Shown here: positions 24,708 to 33,218 of the stretch, one piece after another
How positions within the stretch are numbered: the stretch's first letter is position 1
Layout: each line of letters begins with the position of its first letter
Origin: CAVQGZ01 sp963712175
GTDB taxonomy: Bacteria; Actinomycetota; Actinomycetes; Jiangellales; Jiangellaceae
Assembly (NCBI GenBank): GCA_963712175.1
Contig: CAVQGZ010000007.1
Span: forward strand, 124,001 to 188,000
Direction of reading: 5' to 3'
DNA length: 64,000 bases
The notes under the pieces: model-generated
Seen by the model: only the letters and a program-made list of their open reading frames with translations
Told to the model about the DNA's origin: nothing
Databases searched by the model: none
Translations under genes and position numbers: made by a program

Positions 24708-27467
24708 ATGAGCACGAGCAGCACGTCTCCTGACCGCGCGTGGTACGCCGTCGACGTCGGCGACGCGGCCAAGCTGTTGCGGACGGACCCCTCGACCGGT
24801 CTGTCGAGTGTCGACGCGGCGCGGCGACTGAAGGAGGACGGGCCCAACTCCATCCCGAAGGAGCCGCCGCCGTCCCGCCTGAGCATCGCCGCCGCTCAGC
24901 TGGCCGACCCGATGAACATCATGCTGGTCGCCGTCGCGGTGATCAGCATCCTGGTCGGAGAGACCGGAACCGGGCTGATGGTCGGCGCGCTCGTCCTGCT
25001 CAACGTCGTGCTGGGGACCAACCAGGAGCTCAAGGCCCAGGCGAGCGTGGCGGCCCTCGACCAGCTGCAGGTGCCGACAGCACGCGTTCTGCGCGATGGC
25101 TCGCTCGCGTTGCTCGACGCTCTCGACCTGGTGCCGGGTGACATCGTGATGCTGGAGGCCGGCGACCTCGTCCCGGCCGACGGGCGCATCGTCACCTCGG
25201 CGACGCTCGAGGTGGCCGAGGCTGCGCTGACCGGCGAGAGCGCCCCGGTGGCCAAGGACGCCGGCACCATGAACGCCGACGACGTGCCGCTCGGTGACCG
25301 CGCCAACATGCTCTTCCAGAACACGTCGGTCACCCGCGGCACGGCCACCCTGATGGTGACGTCGACGGGGGCGGGCACCGAGATGGGCAAGATCGCCGGG
25401 TTGCTGACGTCGGTCACGCGCACCAAGTCACCTCTGCAGAAGGAGCTCGACGGGGTCACGAAGTGGCTCGGTCTCATCTCGTGGGTCGCCGTCGCACTGA
25501 TCGTCGTCGTGGGTTGGGTGCGGGGCCTGGACTTCAGCACGCTCGTCCTGCTGGCCGTCTCCACGGCGATCGCGGCCATCCCCACGGGGCTGCCCACCTT
25601 CGTCCAAGCCATGCTCTCGGCGGGGGCACGCCGCCTCGCCGAGGCCAAGGCCGTCGTCAAGAACCTGACCGACGTGGAGACCCTGGGCTCGACCAGCGCC
25701 ATCAACAGCGACAAGACCGGCACCCTCACGCTGAACGAGATGACTGCTGTCTCGATGTTCACCGGCGGGAGCTGGTACACCGTGCAGGGCAGCGGGTACG
25801 AGAAGACCGGCGCGATCCTGCACGCCGCAGGCGAGGAGGTGCCCGACTTCACCCCCCTCGCGCTCGGCCTGACCCTGTGCAGCGACGCCACCGTCTCCGA
25901 CTCCGGCTCTGTGGTGGGCGACCCGACCGAGGCGGCGTTGGTCGTGCTGGCCGCGAAGGTGGGCGTCGACGCCGAGGTGAGCCGTCGCGAGGCCCCCCGG
26001 CTGGCCGAGGTGCCCTTCGACTCGGCCTACAAGTTCATGGCGACCTTCCACGAGGCGCCACGACGGGAGCCCTCGCAGCGCATCGTCGAAGCCGTCAAGG
26101 GAGCCCCTGACGTGGTGCTGGACCGCTGCTCCCGAGCCTTCTGGCACGGCGAGGTCGTCGACCTCGACCAGGTGCGAGGCGAGATCGTGGCGGCCAACGC
26201 GTCGCTGTCCGAGCGTGGGCTGCGGGTTCTGTCCTTCGCCGTTCGGTTCATGGGCGAGCACGAGCACGACGCTGTGGCTGCCGACCCCATGTCGTTCGTC
26301 GACGACCTGGTGTTCGTCTCGCTCGTGGGCATCATCGACCCGCTTCGCCCGTCGGCGAAGGCTGCCGTGTCGACCGCACTGAGTGCCGGCATCGACGTCC
26401 GGATGATCACCGGTGACCACGCGATCACCGCCCGCGCCATCGCCGACGACCTCGGGCTGGCCGACGGCATCATCACCGGGTCCGAGCTGCAGCGGGCCGA
26501 CGACGAGGAGATCATCGAACGCCTCCCCCACCTGCACGTCTTCGGTCGTGTGGCGCCCGAGGACAAGCTGCGCCTCGTCGACCTCATGCAGCGCGACGGC
26601 ACCGTCGTTGCCATGACCGGCGACGCGGTGAACGACGCCGCCGCACTCAAGCAGGCCGACATCGGCGTGGCGATGGGGTCAGGCAGCGAGGTCACCAAGC
26701 AGGCCGCGAAGATGATCCTGACCGACGACAACTTCGCGACGCTGGTGCGAGCGATCGAGCTCGGCCGTGACATCTACGGCAAGATCAGCGCCTACTTGCG
26801 CTACCAGCTGCAGGGCCTGTTCGGTGTGCTGATCCTGATGATCATCGCGAGCGTCTTCAACATCAACAGCGGCGCCGCGCTGACCCCGGGGATGCTGCTG
26901 TTCATCAACTTCGTCATCGGGGTGTTCCCCGTCGTGGCGATCATCTCCGACGGCGTCGATCCGCAGATCATGACCTTGCCCCCGCGCGACCCGAACGCAC
27001 GTGTCGTCAACCGGGGCACCGTCATCCGGTGGGCGACGATGGGCTTCGTCCTCGCGGTGTCCGCGACGATCCCGCTGGTGCTGGGGCCGGACGAGCCCTC
27101 GCTGGAGGGTGCGTCGGTATCGATGACGATGGCCTTCGTCGTGTCGGCCCTGTCTGCCGTGGGGCTGGGCTGGACGGCGCGCCGCGACCCAGGACCCTCG
27201 TTCGAGGGGCCACCCTTCCCGTACCTGACCTGGATCGGCGCTGCTGTCGCGCTCGTGATCCTCTCGGTCGAGCTACCCATCATGCAGGGCTGGCTGGACA
27301 CGACGAGTCTCACCAGCGGTCAGTGGCTCGGCGCCATCACGCTCGCTCTTGTGGCGCCGGCGGTTGCGGCCGCCGAGAAGGCTGTTCGCGACCGGCGTCA
27401 GCCGGGGGCGCCCCAGGAGTCGTCCAGCGGAGAGGTCGTGGCGGCCGGGATCTCCACCGGTCGGTAG
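24708..27467 (+). CDS. Cation-transporting P-type ATPase (P2-like, calcium-pump related)
   Basis: A 919-residue P-type ATPase. In order: an N-terminal domain (GLSSVDAARRLKEDGPN), the actuator TGES at 175-178, membrane helix motif IPTGLP at 291-296, the phosphorylated Asp in DKTGTLT at 335, the nucleotide domain KGAPDVVLDRC, MITGDHAITARAIADDLGL, the hinge TGDAVNDAAALKQADIGVAMG (637-), and a C-terminal helix bundle. This resembles Ca/Na/K-pump-like enzymes. The Glu usual in the PEGLP ion site is Thr, so the ion is uncertain. Its 3' end overlaps the convergent cupin gene by 70 bp. Confidence 0.88.
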   Translation: MSTSSTSPDRAWYAVDVGDAAKLLRTDPSTGLSSVDAARRLKEDGPNSIPKEPPPSRLSIAAAQLADPMNIMLVAVAVISILVGETGTGLMVGALVLLNVVLGTNQELKAQASVAALDQLQVPTARVLRDGSLALLDALDLVPGDIVMLEAGDLVPADGRIVTSATLEVAEAALTGESAPVAKDAGTMNADDVPLGDRANMLFQNTSVTRGTATLMVTSTGAGTEMGKIAGLLTSVTRTKSPLQKELDGVTKWLGLISWVAVALIVVVGWVRGLDFSTLVLLAVSTAIAAIPTGLPTFVQAMLSAGARRLAEAKAVVKNLTDVETLGSTSAINSDKTGTLTLNEMTAVSMFTGGSWYTVQGSGYEKTGAILHAAGEEVPDFTPLALGLTLCSDATVSDSGSVVGDPTEAALVVLAAKVGVDAEVSRREAPRLAEVPFDSAYKFMATFHEAPRREPSQRIVEAVKGAPDVVLDRCSRAFWHGEVVDLDQVRGEIVAANASLSERGLRVLSFAVRFMGEHEHDAVAADPMSFVDDLVFVSLVGIIDPLRPSAKAAVSTALSAGIDVRMITGDHAITARAIADDLGLADGIITGSELQRADDEEIIERLPHLHVFGRVAPEDKLRLVDLMQRDGTVVAMTGDAVNDAAALKQADIGVAMGSGSEVTKQAAKMILTDDNFATLVRAIELGRDIYGKISAYLRYQLQGLFGVLILMIIASVFNINSGAALTPGMLLFINFVIGVFPVVAIISDGVDPQIMTLPPRDPNARVVNRGTVIRWATMGFVLAVSATIPLVLGPDEPSLEGASVSMTMAFVVSALSAVGLGWTARRDPGPSFEGPPFPYLTWIGAAVALVILSVELPIMQGWLDTTSLTSGQWLGAITLALVAPAVAAAEKAVRDRRQPGAPQESSSGEVVAAGISTGR

Positions 27468-27814
27468 GTGTAGAAGAGGGTGCACCCGTCCTCACCGGCC
27501 GCGGCGACCTCGTGCGCGACCCCCGGGGGGATGTACGCGTAGGACCCGGCGTCCAGCTCGCGATCGATGATCCGGGCTGACCCGCTGGTCACCAAGAAGT
27601 GGTGGTGCGCTCCCTGGTGGACGTGCGCGGGGTTCACCGCGCCTGGTTCCAGCCTGAACATGCCCAGGACGACGTCCCCGGACCGCCAGAGCACCTTGTG
27701 CGTCACCCCTGCGTTGTCACCCAGCGGCTTCCACGCGAGGTCCTCGACCTCGGCGGCTGCCAGCAGGATCAGGTGACCCAGGTCGTCACGTCCGGACGGT
27801 GCGGCTGCAGACAC
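27398..27814 (-). CDS. Cupin-domain protein
   Basis: A 138-residue single-domain cupin. Metal-binding motif 1 is PAHVHQGAHHHFLVTSGSARI, with several His, and motif 2 is AGSYAYIPPGVAHEVAA. It resembles ChrR-like/anti-sigma-type or quercetinase-like cupins of unknown substrate. Its 3' end overlaps the P-type ATPase coding end by 70 bp on the opposite strand. It is divergent from the YCII gene, with about 60 bp between. Confidence 0.8.
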   Translation of the reverse strand: MSAAAPSGRDDLGHLILLAAAEVEDLAWKPLGDNAGVTHKVLWRSGDVVLGMFRLEPGAVNPAHVHQGAHHHFLVTSGSARIIDRELDAGSYAYIPPGVAHEVAAAGEDGCTLFYTYRPVEIPAATTSPLDDSWGAPG

Positions 27815-27875
27815 TCGAACCTCCTGCGTATCGGTGGCTCCTGAAAGCGTAGCGAGGTCGTGTGATCATTCGGGC

Positions 27876-28172
27876 ATGACGGTGCCATCACTGGAGCCCG
27901 GCTCCTACCTCCTGCTGGTCTACGACTACGTCCCCGACATCCTCGATCGGCGCGATCCGTTCCGCGCCGCACACCTCGAGCACGCCCGGGCTGCCAAGGA
28001 GCGCGGAGACCTGCTCAACGTCGGCGCCGTGGGCAGTCCCCCATCCGGGGCGTTGTTCGTCTTCGCCGACATACCAGAGCAGGCGGTCCACGCGTACGCC
28101 GACGGTGACGCCTACGTGTCCGCCGGGCTGGTCACGTCCCGTCGCGTCCAGCCGTGGACGGTGGTGGTGTAG
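27876..28172 (+). CDS. YCII-related domain protein
   Basis: A 98-residue YCII-like protein: YLLLVYDYVPDILDRRDPFRAAHLEHARAAKERGDLLNVGAVGSPPSGALFVFADIPEQAVHAYADGDAYVSAGLV. The conserved His in RAAHLEHA and the final Asp-Pro/Asp-Ala region fit the family (a dimeric alpha+beta barrel fold). Members are suspected small hydrolases or haloperoxidase-like enzymes, but no role is proven. I chose the ATG at 27876 because the first residues before it do not resemble the fold. The 3' end overlaps the convergent DUF1622 gene by 41 bp. Confidence 0.8.
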   Translation: MTVPSLEPGSYLLLVYDYVPDILDRRDPFRAAHLEHARAAKERGDLLNVGAVGSPPSGALFVFADIPEQAVHAYADGDAYVSAGLVTSRRVQPWTVVV

Positions 28173-28596
28173 CGGCGCTGAGCGCAGCCTTCTTGACCTC
28201 GATATCAGCTCGGCGCCACGGCACCACACCTTCGAGCTCGGCAGCCAGCGAGAAGCTCAGCACGGTTCGTATCAGCACCAGCAGGCCCAGCGTCGACACG
28301 CTCTCCAGGGTCAGGTCGACGGCGACCGTCTGGACGATGTCAGCGGCCACGAGCACCTCGAGGGCGAGGATCAGGGCGCGTCCGAAGGAGTGTCGAGCAG
28401 GCTCGTAGGCGTCGCGCCCAGCGAGCAGGTTCCGCAGTGCACCGTAGGCCGTGATGATCCCTCCGACCACCAGGATCCCCAGCCCGACCAGCTCGATCAG
28501 CCGGGCGACCTCCTCGGCGATGTCGGTGTACGTACCCGCCGGAAGCAGCCCTGAGGAGTGCTCTGAACCCGTGACCGCCGTGCCCACGATGCTCAC
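28132..28596 (-). CDS. DUF1622-family membrane protein
   Basis: A 154-residue protein with three membrane segments: VARLIELVGLGILVVGGIITAYGALRNLL, RALILALEVLVAADIVQTVAV and VSTLGLLVLIRTVLSFSLAAELEGVVPWRR. The pattern of Gly-rich first helix, a Phe-Gly-Arg-Ala-Leu-Ile-Leu-Ala-Leu-Glu segment and the Ser-Phe-Ser-Leu turn matches DUF1622, of unknown role. GTG at 28596 is taken as start; the longer frame upstream runs across the promoter of the wax-synthase gene. Confidence 0.75.
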   Translation of the reverse strand: MSIVGTAVTGSEHSSGLLPAGTYTDIAEEVARLIELVGLGILVVGGIITAYGALRNLLAGRDAYEPARHSFGRALILALEVLVAADIVQTVAVDLTLESVSTLGLLVLIRTVLSFSLAAELEGVVPWRRADIEVKKAALSAATPPPSTAGRDGT

Positions 28597-28661
28597 CGTA
28601 GCCGCCGTCCTGGGCCTAGTCTGGACAACCTGACAAGGCCACGACCTGGGGAGCACGCGCT

Positions 28662-30002
28662 GTGACGACGAGGCTGCACGCGCTCGACGCCGTCTGGCTC
28701 GACATCGAGAAGGGCGGCCCGGCGCTGGCTCCCGGACTGGTCTCGGTCCTCGAAGGACCAGCGCCTCCGGTCGCGGAGGTTCGGGCCTACGTCGCCGACC
28801 GGGTGGCCCGTACACCGGGAATGCGCTGGGTTCTCGACGCCCACGAGGCCACCCGCCGTCCGCAGTGGCGCGACGCGGGTGCGCCCGACATGACCTACCA
28901 CGTCAAGGCAGCCCGCATCGGGGCAGATCCCGAGGCACTGTCCGACTTCGTCTCCGAGCTGATCGAGCAACCGATGGACCGGGCTCGCCCGCTCTGGGAC
29001 GTCACCGTCGTGCGCGGCCTTGCCGACCGACGCTGGGCCTTCGTCTGGCGACTGCACCACGCCGTCGCGGACGGGATCGCTGCTCGCACGGTGATGGGGC
29101 ACCTGCTGGACCTCGAACCGAGAGGTGGGATGACTCTCGCGGACGCGGCCGTGGCGGGATCGCTCCCGGCCACCAGGGGGGGCATCGACCGGGGCCTGCA
29201 CCTGCCAGGGCGCATCGGCAGGGCGGTCGAAGGGGCGATCACCGCGCTGGCATCGGCGGTGAAGCACGCCCCGGAGGCCGCTCATGTCCTCGCCGACGTC
29301 ACGCCGCGCCCCCCCGGACCGCTGACCGGTCCGCTGTCGGACCGACGCCGGTGGGTCTACGCGACCGAGGACCTCGCGCTGGCCAAGCAGGCACGCCGCG
29401 GCCTGGGCGTGAGCCTGAACGACGTCGTGCTCGCTGCCGTGGCCAAGGGGTACCGAGAGCTGCTGCTGCATCGCGGGGAGCCGACGCAGGACCGCAGCCT
29501 GCGCTGCGTCATCCCGGTCTCGTTGCGACCACCGATCGACGACCACGCCGACAACCGACTGACAGCGGCGTGGACCGACCTTCCTGTCGGGGACCTCACG
29601 CCGCAGGAGCGCGTCACGGCCATCGCGCGATCGACCACCTGGCAGATCCGCGCCGGCACGCCCATGGTCGGGGCGGCCCTGATATCGATGGCCGATCGCT
29701 TCGTGCCGGGGCCGCTGCAGGAGGTGGTGGTCGAGCACGCCACCTGGGTGCCGGAGTGGTTCGCCGACACGCTCGTCACGAACGTCCCCGGGGCACAGTT
29801 TCCGCTGTACGTGATGGGCCGACGCATCGAGCACATGCACCCGGTGATCCCCGTGGACGCCCACCTACGCATCACTGTCGGCGTTCTGTCGCACGACGGC
29901 ACCCTCGGCTTCGGCGTCACCGGGGACGGCATCTTCGCCTCAGACGTCGACGTCCTGCTTCGGGGCATCTGCGACGGCCTCCACGAGCTCGCCGCCAGCT
30001 AG
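28662..30002 (+). CDS. Wax ester synthase/diacylglycerol acyltransferase family protein
   Basis: A 446-residue WS/DGAT-type O-acyltransferase. The active-site motif HHAVADG lies at residues 132-138 (His133 as catalytic base, Asp137 structural). LSDFVSELIEQPMDRARPLWDVTVV precedes it and SLNDVVLAAVAKGYRELLLHRGE, NRLTAAWTDLPVG and FADTLVTNVPGAQFPLYVMGRR follow, all typical. The family uses acyl-CoA to make triacylglycerol or wax esters as storage lipid; which product forms here is unknown. GTG at 28662 has GGGGAG upstream. A strong hairpin follows its stop. Confidence 0.88.
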   Translation: MTTRLHALDAVWLDIEKGGPALAPGLVSVLEGPAPPVAEVRAYVADRVARTPGMRWVLDAHEATRRPQWRDAGAPDMTYHVKAARIGADPEALSDFVSELIEQPMDRARPLWDVTVVRGLADRRWAFVWRLHHAVADGIAARTVMGHLLDLEPRGGMTLADAAVAGSLPATRGGIDRGLHLPGRIGRAVEGAITALASAVKHAPEAAHVLADVTPRPPGPLTGPLSDRRRWVYATEDLALAKQARRGLGVSLNDVVLAAVAKGYRELLLHRGEPTQDRSLRCVIPVSLRPPIDDHADNRLTAAWTDLPVGDLTPQERVTAIARSTTWQIRAGTPMVGAALISMADRFVPGPLQEVVVEHATWVPEWFADTLVTNVPGAQFPLYVMGRRIEHMHPVIPVDAHLRITVGVLSHDGTLGFGVTGDGIFASDVDVLLRGICDGLHELAAS

Positions 30003-30070
30003 GTCTGCCGAACCCTCCCTCCTACGTCCGAGTCCCCCGGGGCAATAGGTGCGAACCACTCGGACGCAAG

Positions 30071-30100
30071 CGGACGGGACGCGGACGGGACGCGGACGGG
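30071..30100. repeat. Tandem 11-bp repeat
   Basis: CGGACGGGACG occurs at 30071-30081 and 30082-30092, and a partial third copy runs into the hairpin at 30094. It is the only tandem repeat noted between genes in the window and directly abuts the terminator. Confidence 0.6.
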
Positions 30101-30133
30101 GCCGGCACCCCCGCAGGAGTGCCGGCCCCGTCC
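30094..30133. terminator. Strong bidirectional hairpin between wax synthase and binding protein genes
   Basis: GGACGGGGCCGGCAC (30094-30108) pairs perfectly with GTGCCGGCCCCGTCC (30119-30133) around a 10-base loop. It lies between two convergent stop codons (30002 and 30151). No T-run is present on either side, as is usual for high-GC actinobacterial hairpin terminators. Confidence 0.75.
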
Positions 30134-30150
30134 GTCCAGCGTGTTGCCGA

Positions 30151-31482
30151 CTACCCGGTGAAGCAGGGGCCGGAGTAGTCGTAGTCCTGCGCCGTGGGCC
30201 CGACGTAGCCGGTGTCGAGCGTGCTGAGGCCGAGTGTGGCGTCCGGGTCGACCTTGCTGACCGTGACGCTGCGGTCGGGGTCACTACCGAGCGTGGCGTT
30301 GGGCAACGCGCCCTCGAAGTCGACCTCGAGACCTTCGGTGACCGAGCGCAGCCCCTCACGGGTCAGGTCACCGTTGTCAGCGGCGGCCTCCAGCGCGGCC
30401 TTGAGCGGGTACTGCCAGATCCAGCCGAACGTGTAGGCGTCGTTGGCCGGAACCTCGTCGCCCTTGGCCTCGAGCATCGCTGCGTGTGCCGGCGTGTCGC
30501 TGCCGTAGGTCTCGTGCGTGGCGATGTTGAGCAGCAACGCCTCGAGCGCGGGCGCTGACTCGGTCCCGAGCAGGGCCGGGTTCCACGTCGGCGCGGTGCC
30601 GACGAACCGACCGGTGAACCCGCCCGCCGCCGCCTTGCCGACGATCTCAGCGACCTCACCAGGCCCGACGGCCAGAACGACGACCTCGGCCCCGGAACCC
30701 AGGATCTGCTGGACGGCAGCGTCCTGGTTGCCCACCGACGCGTTCGGACCGGTCTCCACGAACCCCCCGAACTCGGCGTCGTTCGCCTCGGCCCAGGCCT
30801 CGGCGCCACCAGCAGGGTCCCCGCCGAAGTCGCCGGGGAAGCCCACCACGAGCACCGTGGACGGCGCGGTCTCGTTCTCGGCCAGCCAGTCGAGGCCCCC
30901 GATCGCCTGCATGCAGTACGAGGCCCCTGACTCGACGATGCGCCCGTCGTCCGCCTCGTCGAAGCTCCAGCCCGACCACCAGGTAGCCGGGGCTCCGATC
31001 ACATCGTCGGCCTCCATGTCACCGAGGATTCCCTGGGTCTGGGTCGTGCCCAAGGTCTGTGCCAGAGCGAGAATCTCCGGCTCGATCTCGCGGTACGCCT
31101 GGCTGTGCTCCTGCGGGTTGTACTTGGCGTCCTTCGTGTACTCGGTGACGTTGACGTCGTAGCCGCCGATGCCGCCGGCCTCGTTCACTCGGGTCCAGAA
31201 GTCGGTCTGCCCGGCCGTCAGCTCCTTGCCGAAGACGGCAAACGGGCCCTCGGTCAGGTCGGAGATGATGCCGAGGTAGATGCATCCGTTGTCCGCGTTG
31301 ACCGCGTCCGGGCACGGCTCGTCGCTCACCCCGACGTCCGTGGCGATCTCGACCGCGCCGCCGTCGCCGGCGTCGCTGGTGCCCCCGGCATCGTCGTCGC
31401 TGTCGCCCCCTCCACACGCGGTGAGCACCAACGCTCCCGTGCCCAGCACGGCGAACGAGCTAACCAGTCCTCGCTTCAGCAC
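30151..31482 (-). CDS. Branched-chain-amino-acid-type ABC transporter substrate-binding lipoprotein
   Basis: A 443-residue lipoprotein. The signal segment LVSSFAVLGTGALVLTACGGG ends at the lipobox Cys (about residue 23), followed by an Asp/Gly linker and a type 1 periplasmic-binding fold: CIYLGIISDLTEGPFAVFGKELTAGQTDFWTRVNEAGGIGGYDVNVTEYTKDAKYNP. The GTG at 31482 has GGAGGGG about 6 bp upstream. It is divergent from the ATPase-permease operon at 31603, with which it surely works. Because that operon carries an acyl-CoA ligase, the ligand may be a carboxylic acid rather than an amino acid. Confidence 0.88.
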   Translation of the reverse strand: MLKRGLVSSFAVLGTGALVLTACGGGDSDDDAGGTSDAGDGGAVEIATDVGVSDEPCPDAVNADNGCIYLGIISDLTEGPFAVFGKELTAGQTDFWTRVNEAGGIGGYDVNVTEYTKDAKYNPQEHSQAYREIEPEILALAQTLGTTQTQGILGDMEADDVIGAPATWWSGWSFDEADDGRIVESGASYCMQAIGGLDWLAENETAPSTVLVVGFPGDFGGDPAGGAEAWAEANDAEFGGFVETGPNASVGNQDAAVQQILGSGAEVVVLAVGPGEVAEIVGKAAAGGFTGRFVGTAPTWNPALLGTESAPALEALLLNIATHETYGSDTPAHAAMLEAKGDEVPANDAYTFGWIWQYPLKAALEAAADNGDLTREGLRSVTEGLEVDFEGALPNATLGSDPDRSVTVSKVDPDATLGLSTLDTGYVGPTAQDYDYSGPCFTG

Positions 31483-31602
31483 TTGCGACCCCTCCTGTCA
31501 GTGGCAGCTGCTACTGCACTGATGATCCTTCCGTTTACCTCTCAGGTTCGGCAAGATTGCAGACGACCGAATCCGGTAACAGTTTCGTCCCAAAGGGTGG
31601 TC

Positions 31603-32388
31603 ATGCTCGCCGTCGAGAACCTCGAGGTCGTCTACGAGGACGTCGTGCTGGTGCTCAAGGGCGTGAGCCTGCAGGTTCCCGAGGGGAAGATCGTCGCACT
31701 GCTCGGAGCCAACGGAGCGGGCAAGACCACCGTCCTGCGGGCCATCACGGGGCTGCTCGACATCCACCGGGGCCGCATCAGCAAGGGCACGATCACGCTG
31801 GACGGCGAACCGATCTCCGACCTGGACGCCCCGGCGACCGTCGCCGCCGGCGTCGGCCAGGTGATGGAGGGGCGCCGCGTCTTCTCCGAGTTCACCGTCG
31901 AGGAGAACCTGCGTGTCGGAGGGCACACGGCCAGCCGTGCCGACGTTGCCGACGGGATGGAACGGGTGTACTCGCTGTTCCCGATCCTCGCCGACCGCAA
32001 GAAGCAGGTCGCGGGGTACCTCTCGGGCGGGGAGCAGCAGATGCTGGCGATCGGCCGCGCCCTGATGGCGCAGCCCAAGTACCTGCTCCTCGACGAGCCG
32101 TCTCTCGGCCTGGCCCCGCTGGTCGTCCAGCAGATCCGCGACCTCGTCGTCGCGATCAACTCCCAGGGCACGTCGGTGCTCCTGGTCGAGCAGAACGCCG
32201 CCATGGCCCTGGCCATCGCCGACCACGGCTACGTCATGGAGACGGGGCGAGTCGTCATGGACAAGCCTGCTGCAGCGCTGCGCGAGGACGAGGACATCCG
32301 GGAGTTCTACCTCGGCCTGCGTGGGGAGGACGCCTCGTCGTTCCGTGACGTCAAGCACTACCGCCGGCGCAAGAGGTGGCTGAGCTGA
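31603..32388 (+). CDS. ABC transporter ATP-binding protein, LivF-like
   Basis: A 261-residue ABC ATPase: Walker A LLGANGAGKTT (about 34-43), signature YLSGGEQQMLAIGRALM, Walker B YLLLDEPSLGLAP, and VLLVEQNAAMALAIADHGYVMETGRVV, all typical of LivF. The ATG at 31603 is preceded by AAAGGGTGG. It ends with an extra ~25-residue basic tail (VKHYRRRKRWLS) not typical of LivF. TGATG overlap joins it to the next gene. Confidence 0.9.
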   Translation: MLAVENLEVVYEDVVLVLKGVSLQVPEGKIVALLGANGAGKTTVLRAITGLLDIHRGRISKGTITLDGEPISDLDAPATVAAGVGQVMEGRRVFSEFTVEENLRVGGHTASRADVADGMERVYSLFPILADRKKQVAGYLSGGEQQMLAIGRALMAQPKYLLLDEPSLGLAPLVVQQIRDLVVAINSQGTSVLLVEQNAAMALAIADHGYVMETGRVVMDKPAAALREDEDIREFYLGLRGEDASSFRDVKHYRRRKRWLS

Positions 32389-33218
32389 TGAGCACCACAC
32401 CGTCGTTGAGCAGCGTCCTGGCCGGCGGGGAGCAGCCGGCCGACCCCGAGCGACCCGTGCTGCAGGCGCAGGCGCTGGCTCTGCGCTTCGGTGGCACGCA
32501 GGCGCTGAGCGACGTCTCGTTCCACGTCAACGTGAACGAGCTCTTCGCCGTCATCGGGCCCAACGGAGCCGGCAAGACCTCCATCTTCAACTGCATCTCC
32601 GGGGTATACCGCCCACAGGAGGGGTCGATCCAGCTGGACGGACGCGAGCTCGTGGGCCTGCCGCCGGACGAGATCTCCCGGCTCGGCGTCGCCCGGATGT
32701 TCCAGAACATCGAGCTGTTCGACAACCTCAGCGTCGCCGACAACCTCTCGCTCGGCCGGCACAACCACCTGTCCTACTCGGTCGCGTCGGCCCTCGTCTT
32801 CCGCGGACGGGCCAAGGCCGCCGAGGTGGCCAACCGGGCGATCGTCGAGGAGCTCATCGACTTCTTGGAGATCGAGGCCTACCGAGCCTTCCCCGTCGGG
32901 ATGCTCCCGTACGGCGTGAAGAAGCGGGTCGAGCTCGGGCGTGCGCTCGCCATGCAGCCACGGGTCCTGCTGCTCGACGAGCCCGTGGCCGGGATGAACG
33001 TCGAGGAGACCGAGGACATGGCCCGGTTCATCCTCGACATCCGAGCGGAGCTGGGCGTCAGCATGATCCTGGTCGAGCACGACATGGGCCTGGTCATGGA
33101 CCTGGCCGACCGAGTCATGGTCGTCGACTTCGGCGAACGCATCGCCCTCGGGAGCCCCAGCGAGGTCCAGTCCGACCCCGCGGTCATCAAGGCCTACCTG
33201 GGCGAGGAGAGCGTATGA
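32388..33218 (+). CDS. ABC transporter ATP-binding protein, LivG-like
   Basis: A 276-residue ABC ATPase: LALRFGGTQALSDVSFHVN, Walker A IGPNGAGKTS, MFQNIELFDNLSVADNLSLGRHN (the LivG Q-loop style), signature region MLPYGVKKRVELGRALA, Walker B LLLDEPVAGMN and LVEHDMGLVMDLADRVMVVDFGERIALG. ATG 32388 overlaps the upstream stop; a GTG at 32376 is a weaker alternative. The next gene (acyl-CoA ligase) overlaps by ATGA. Confidence 0.9.
   Translation: MSTTPSLSSVLAGGEQPADPERPVLQAQALALRFGGTQALSDVSFHVNVNELFAVIGPNGAGKTSIFNCISGVYRPQEGSIQLDGRELVGLPPDEISRLGVARMFQNIELFDNLSVADNLSLGRHNHLSYSVASALVFRGRAKAAEVANRAIVEELIDFLEIEAYRAFPVGMLPYGVKKRVELGRALAMQPRVLLLDEPVAGMNVEETEDMARFILDIRAELGVSMILVEHDMGLVMDLADRVMVVDFGERIALGSPSEVQSDPAVIKAYLGEESV

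Noticed and set aside
30061..30137. Short direct repeats considered as a CRISPR or origin-like array
   Set aside because: Repeats are only 11 bp, contiguous, without spacers, and merge into a terminator stem; no cas genes or DnaA boxes were seen.
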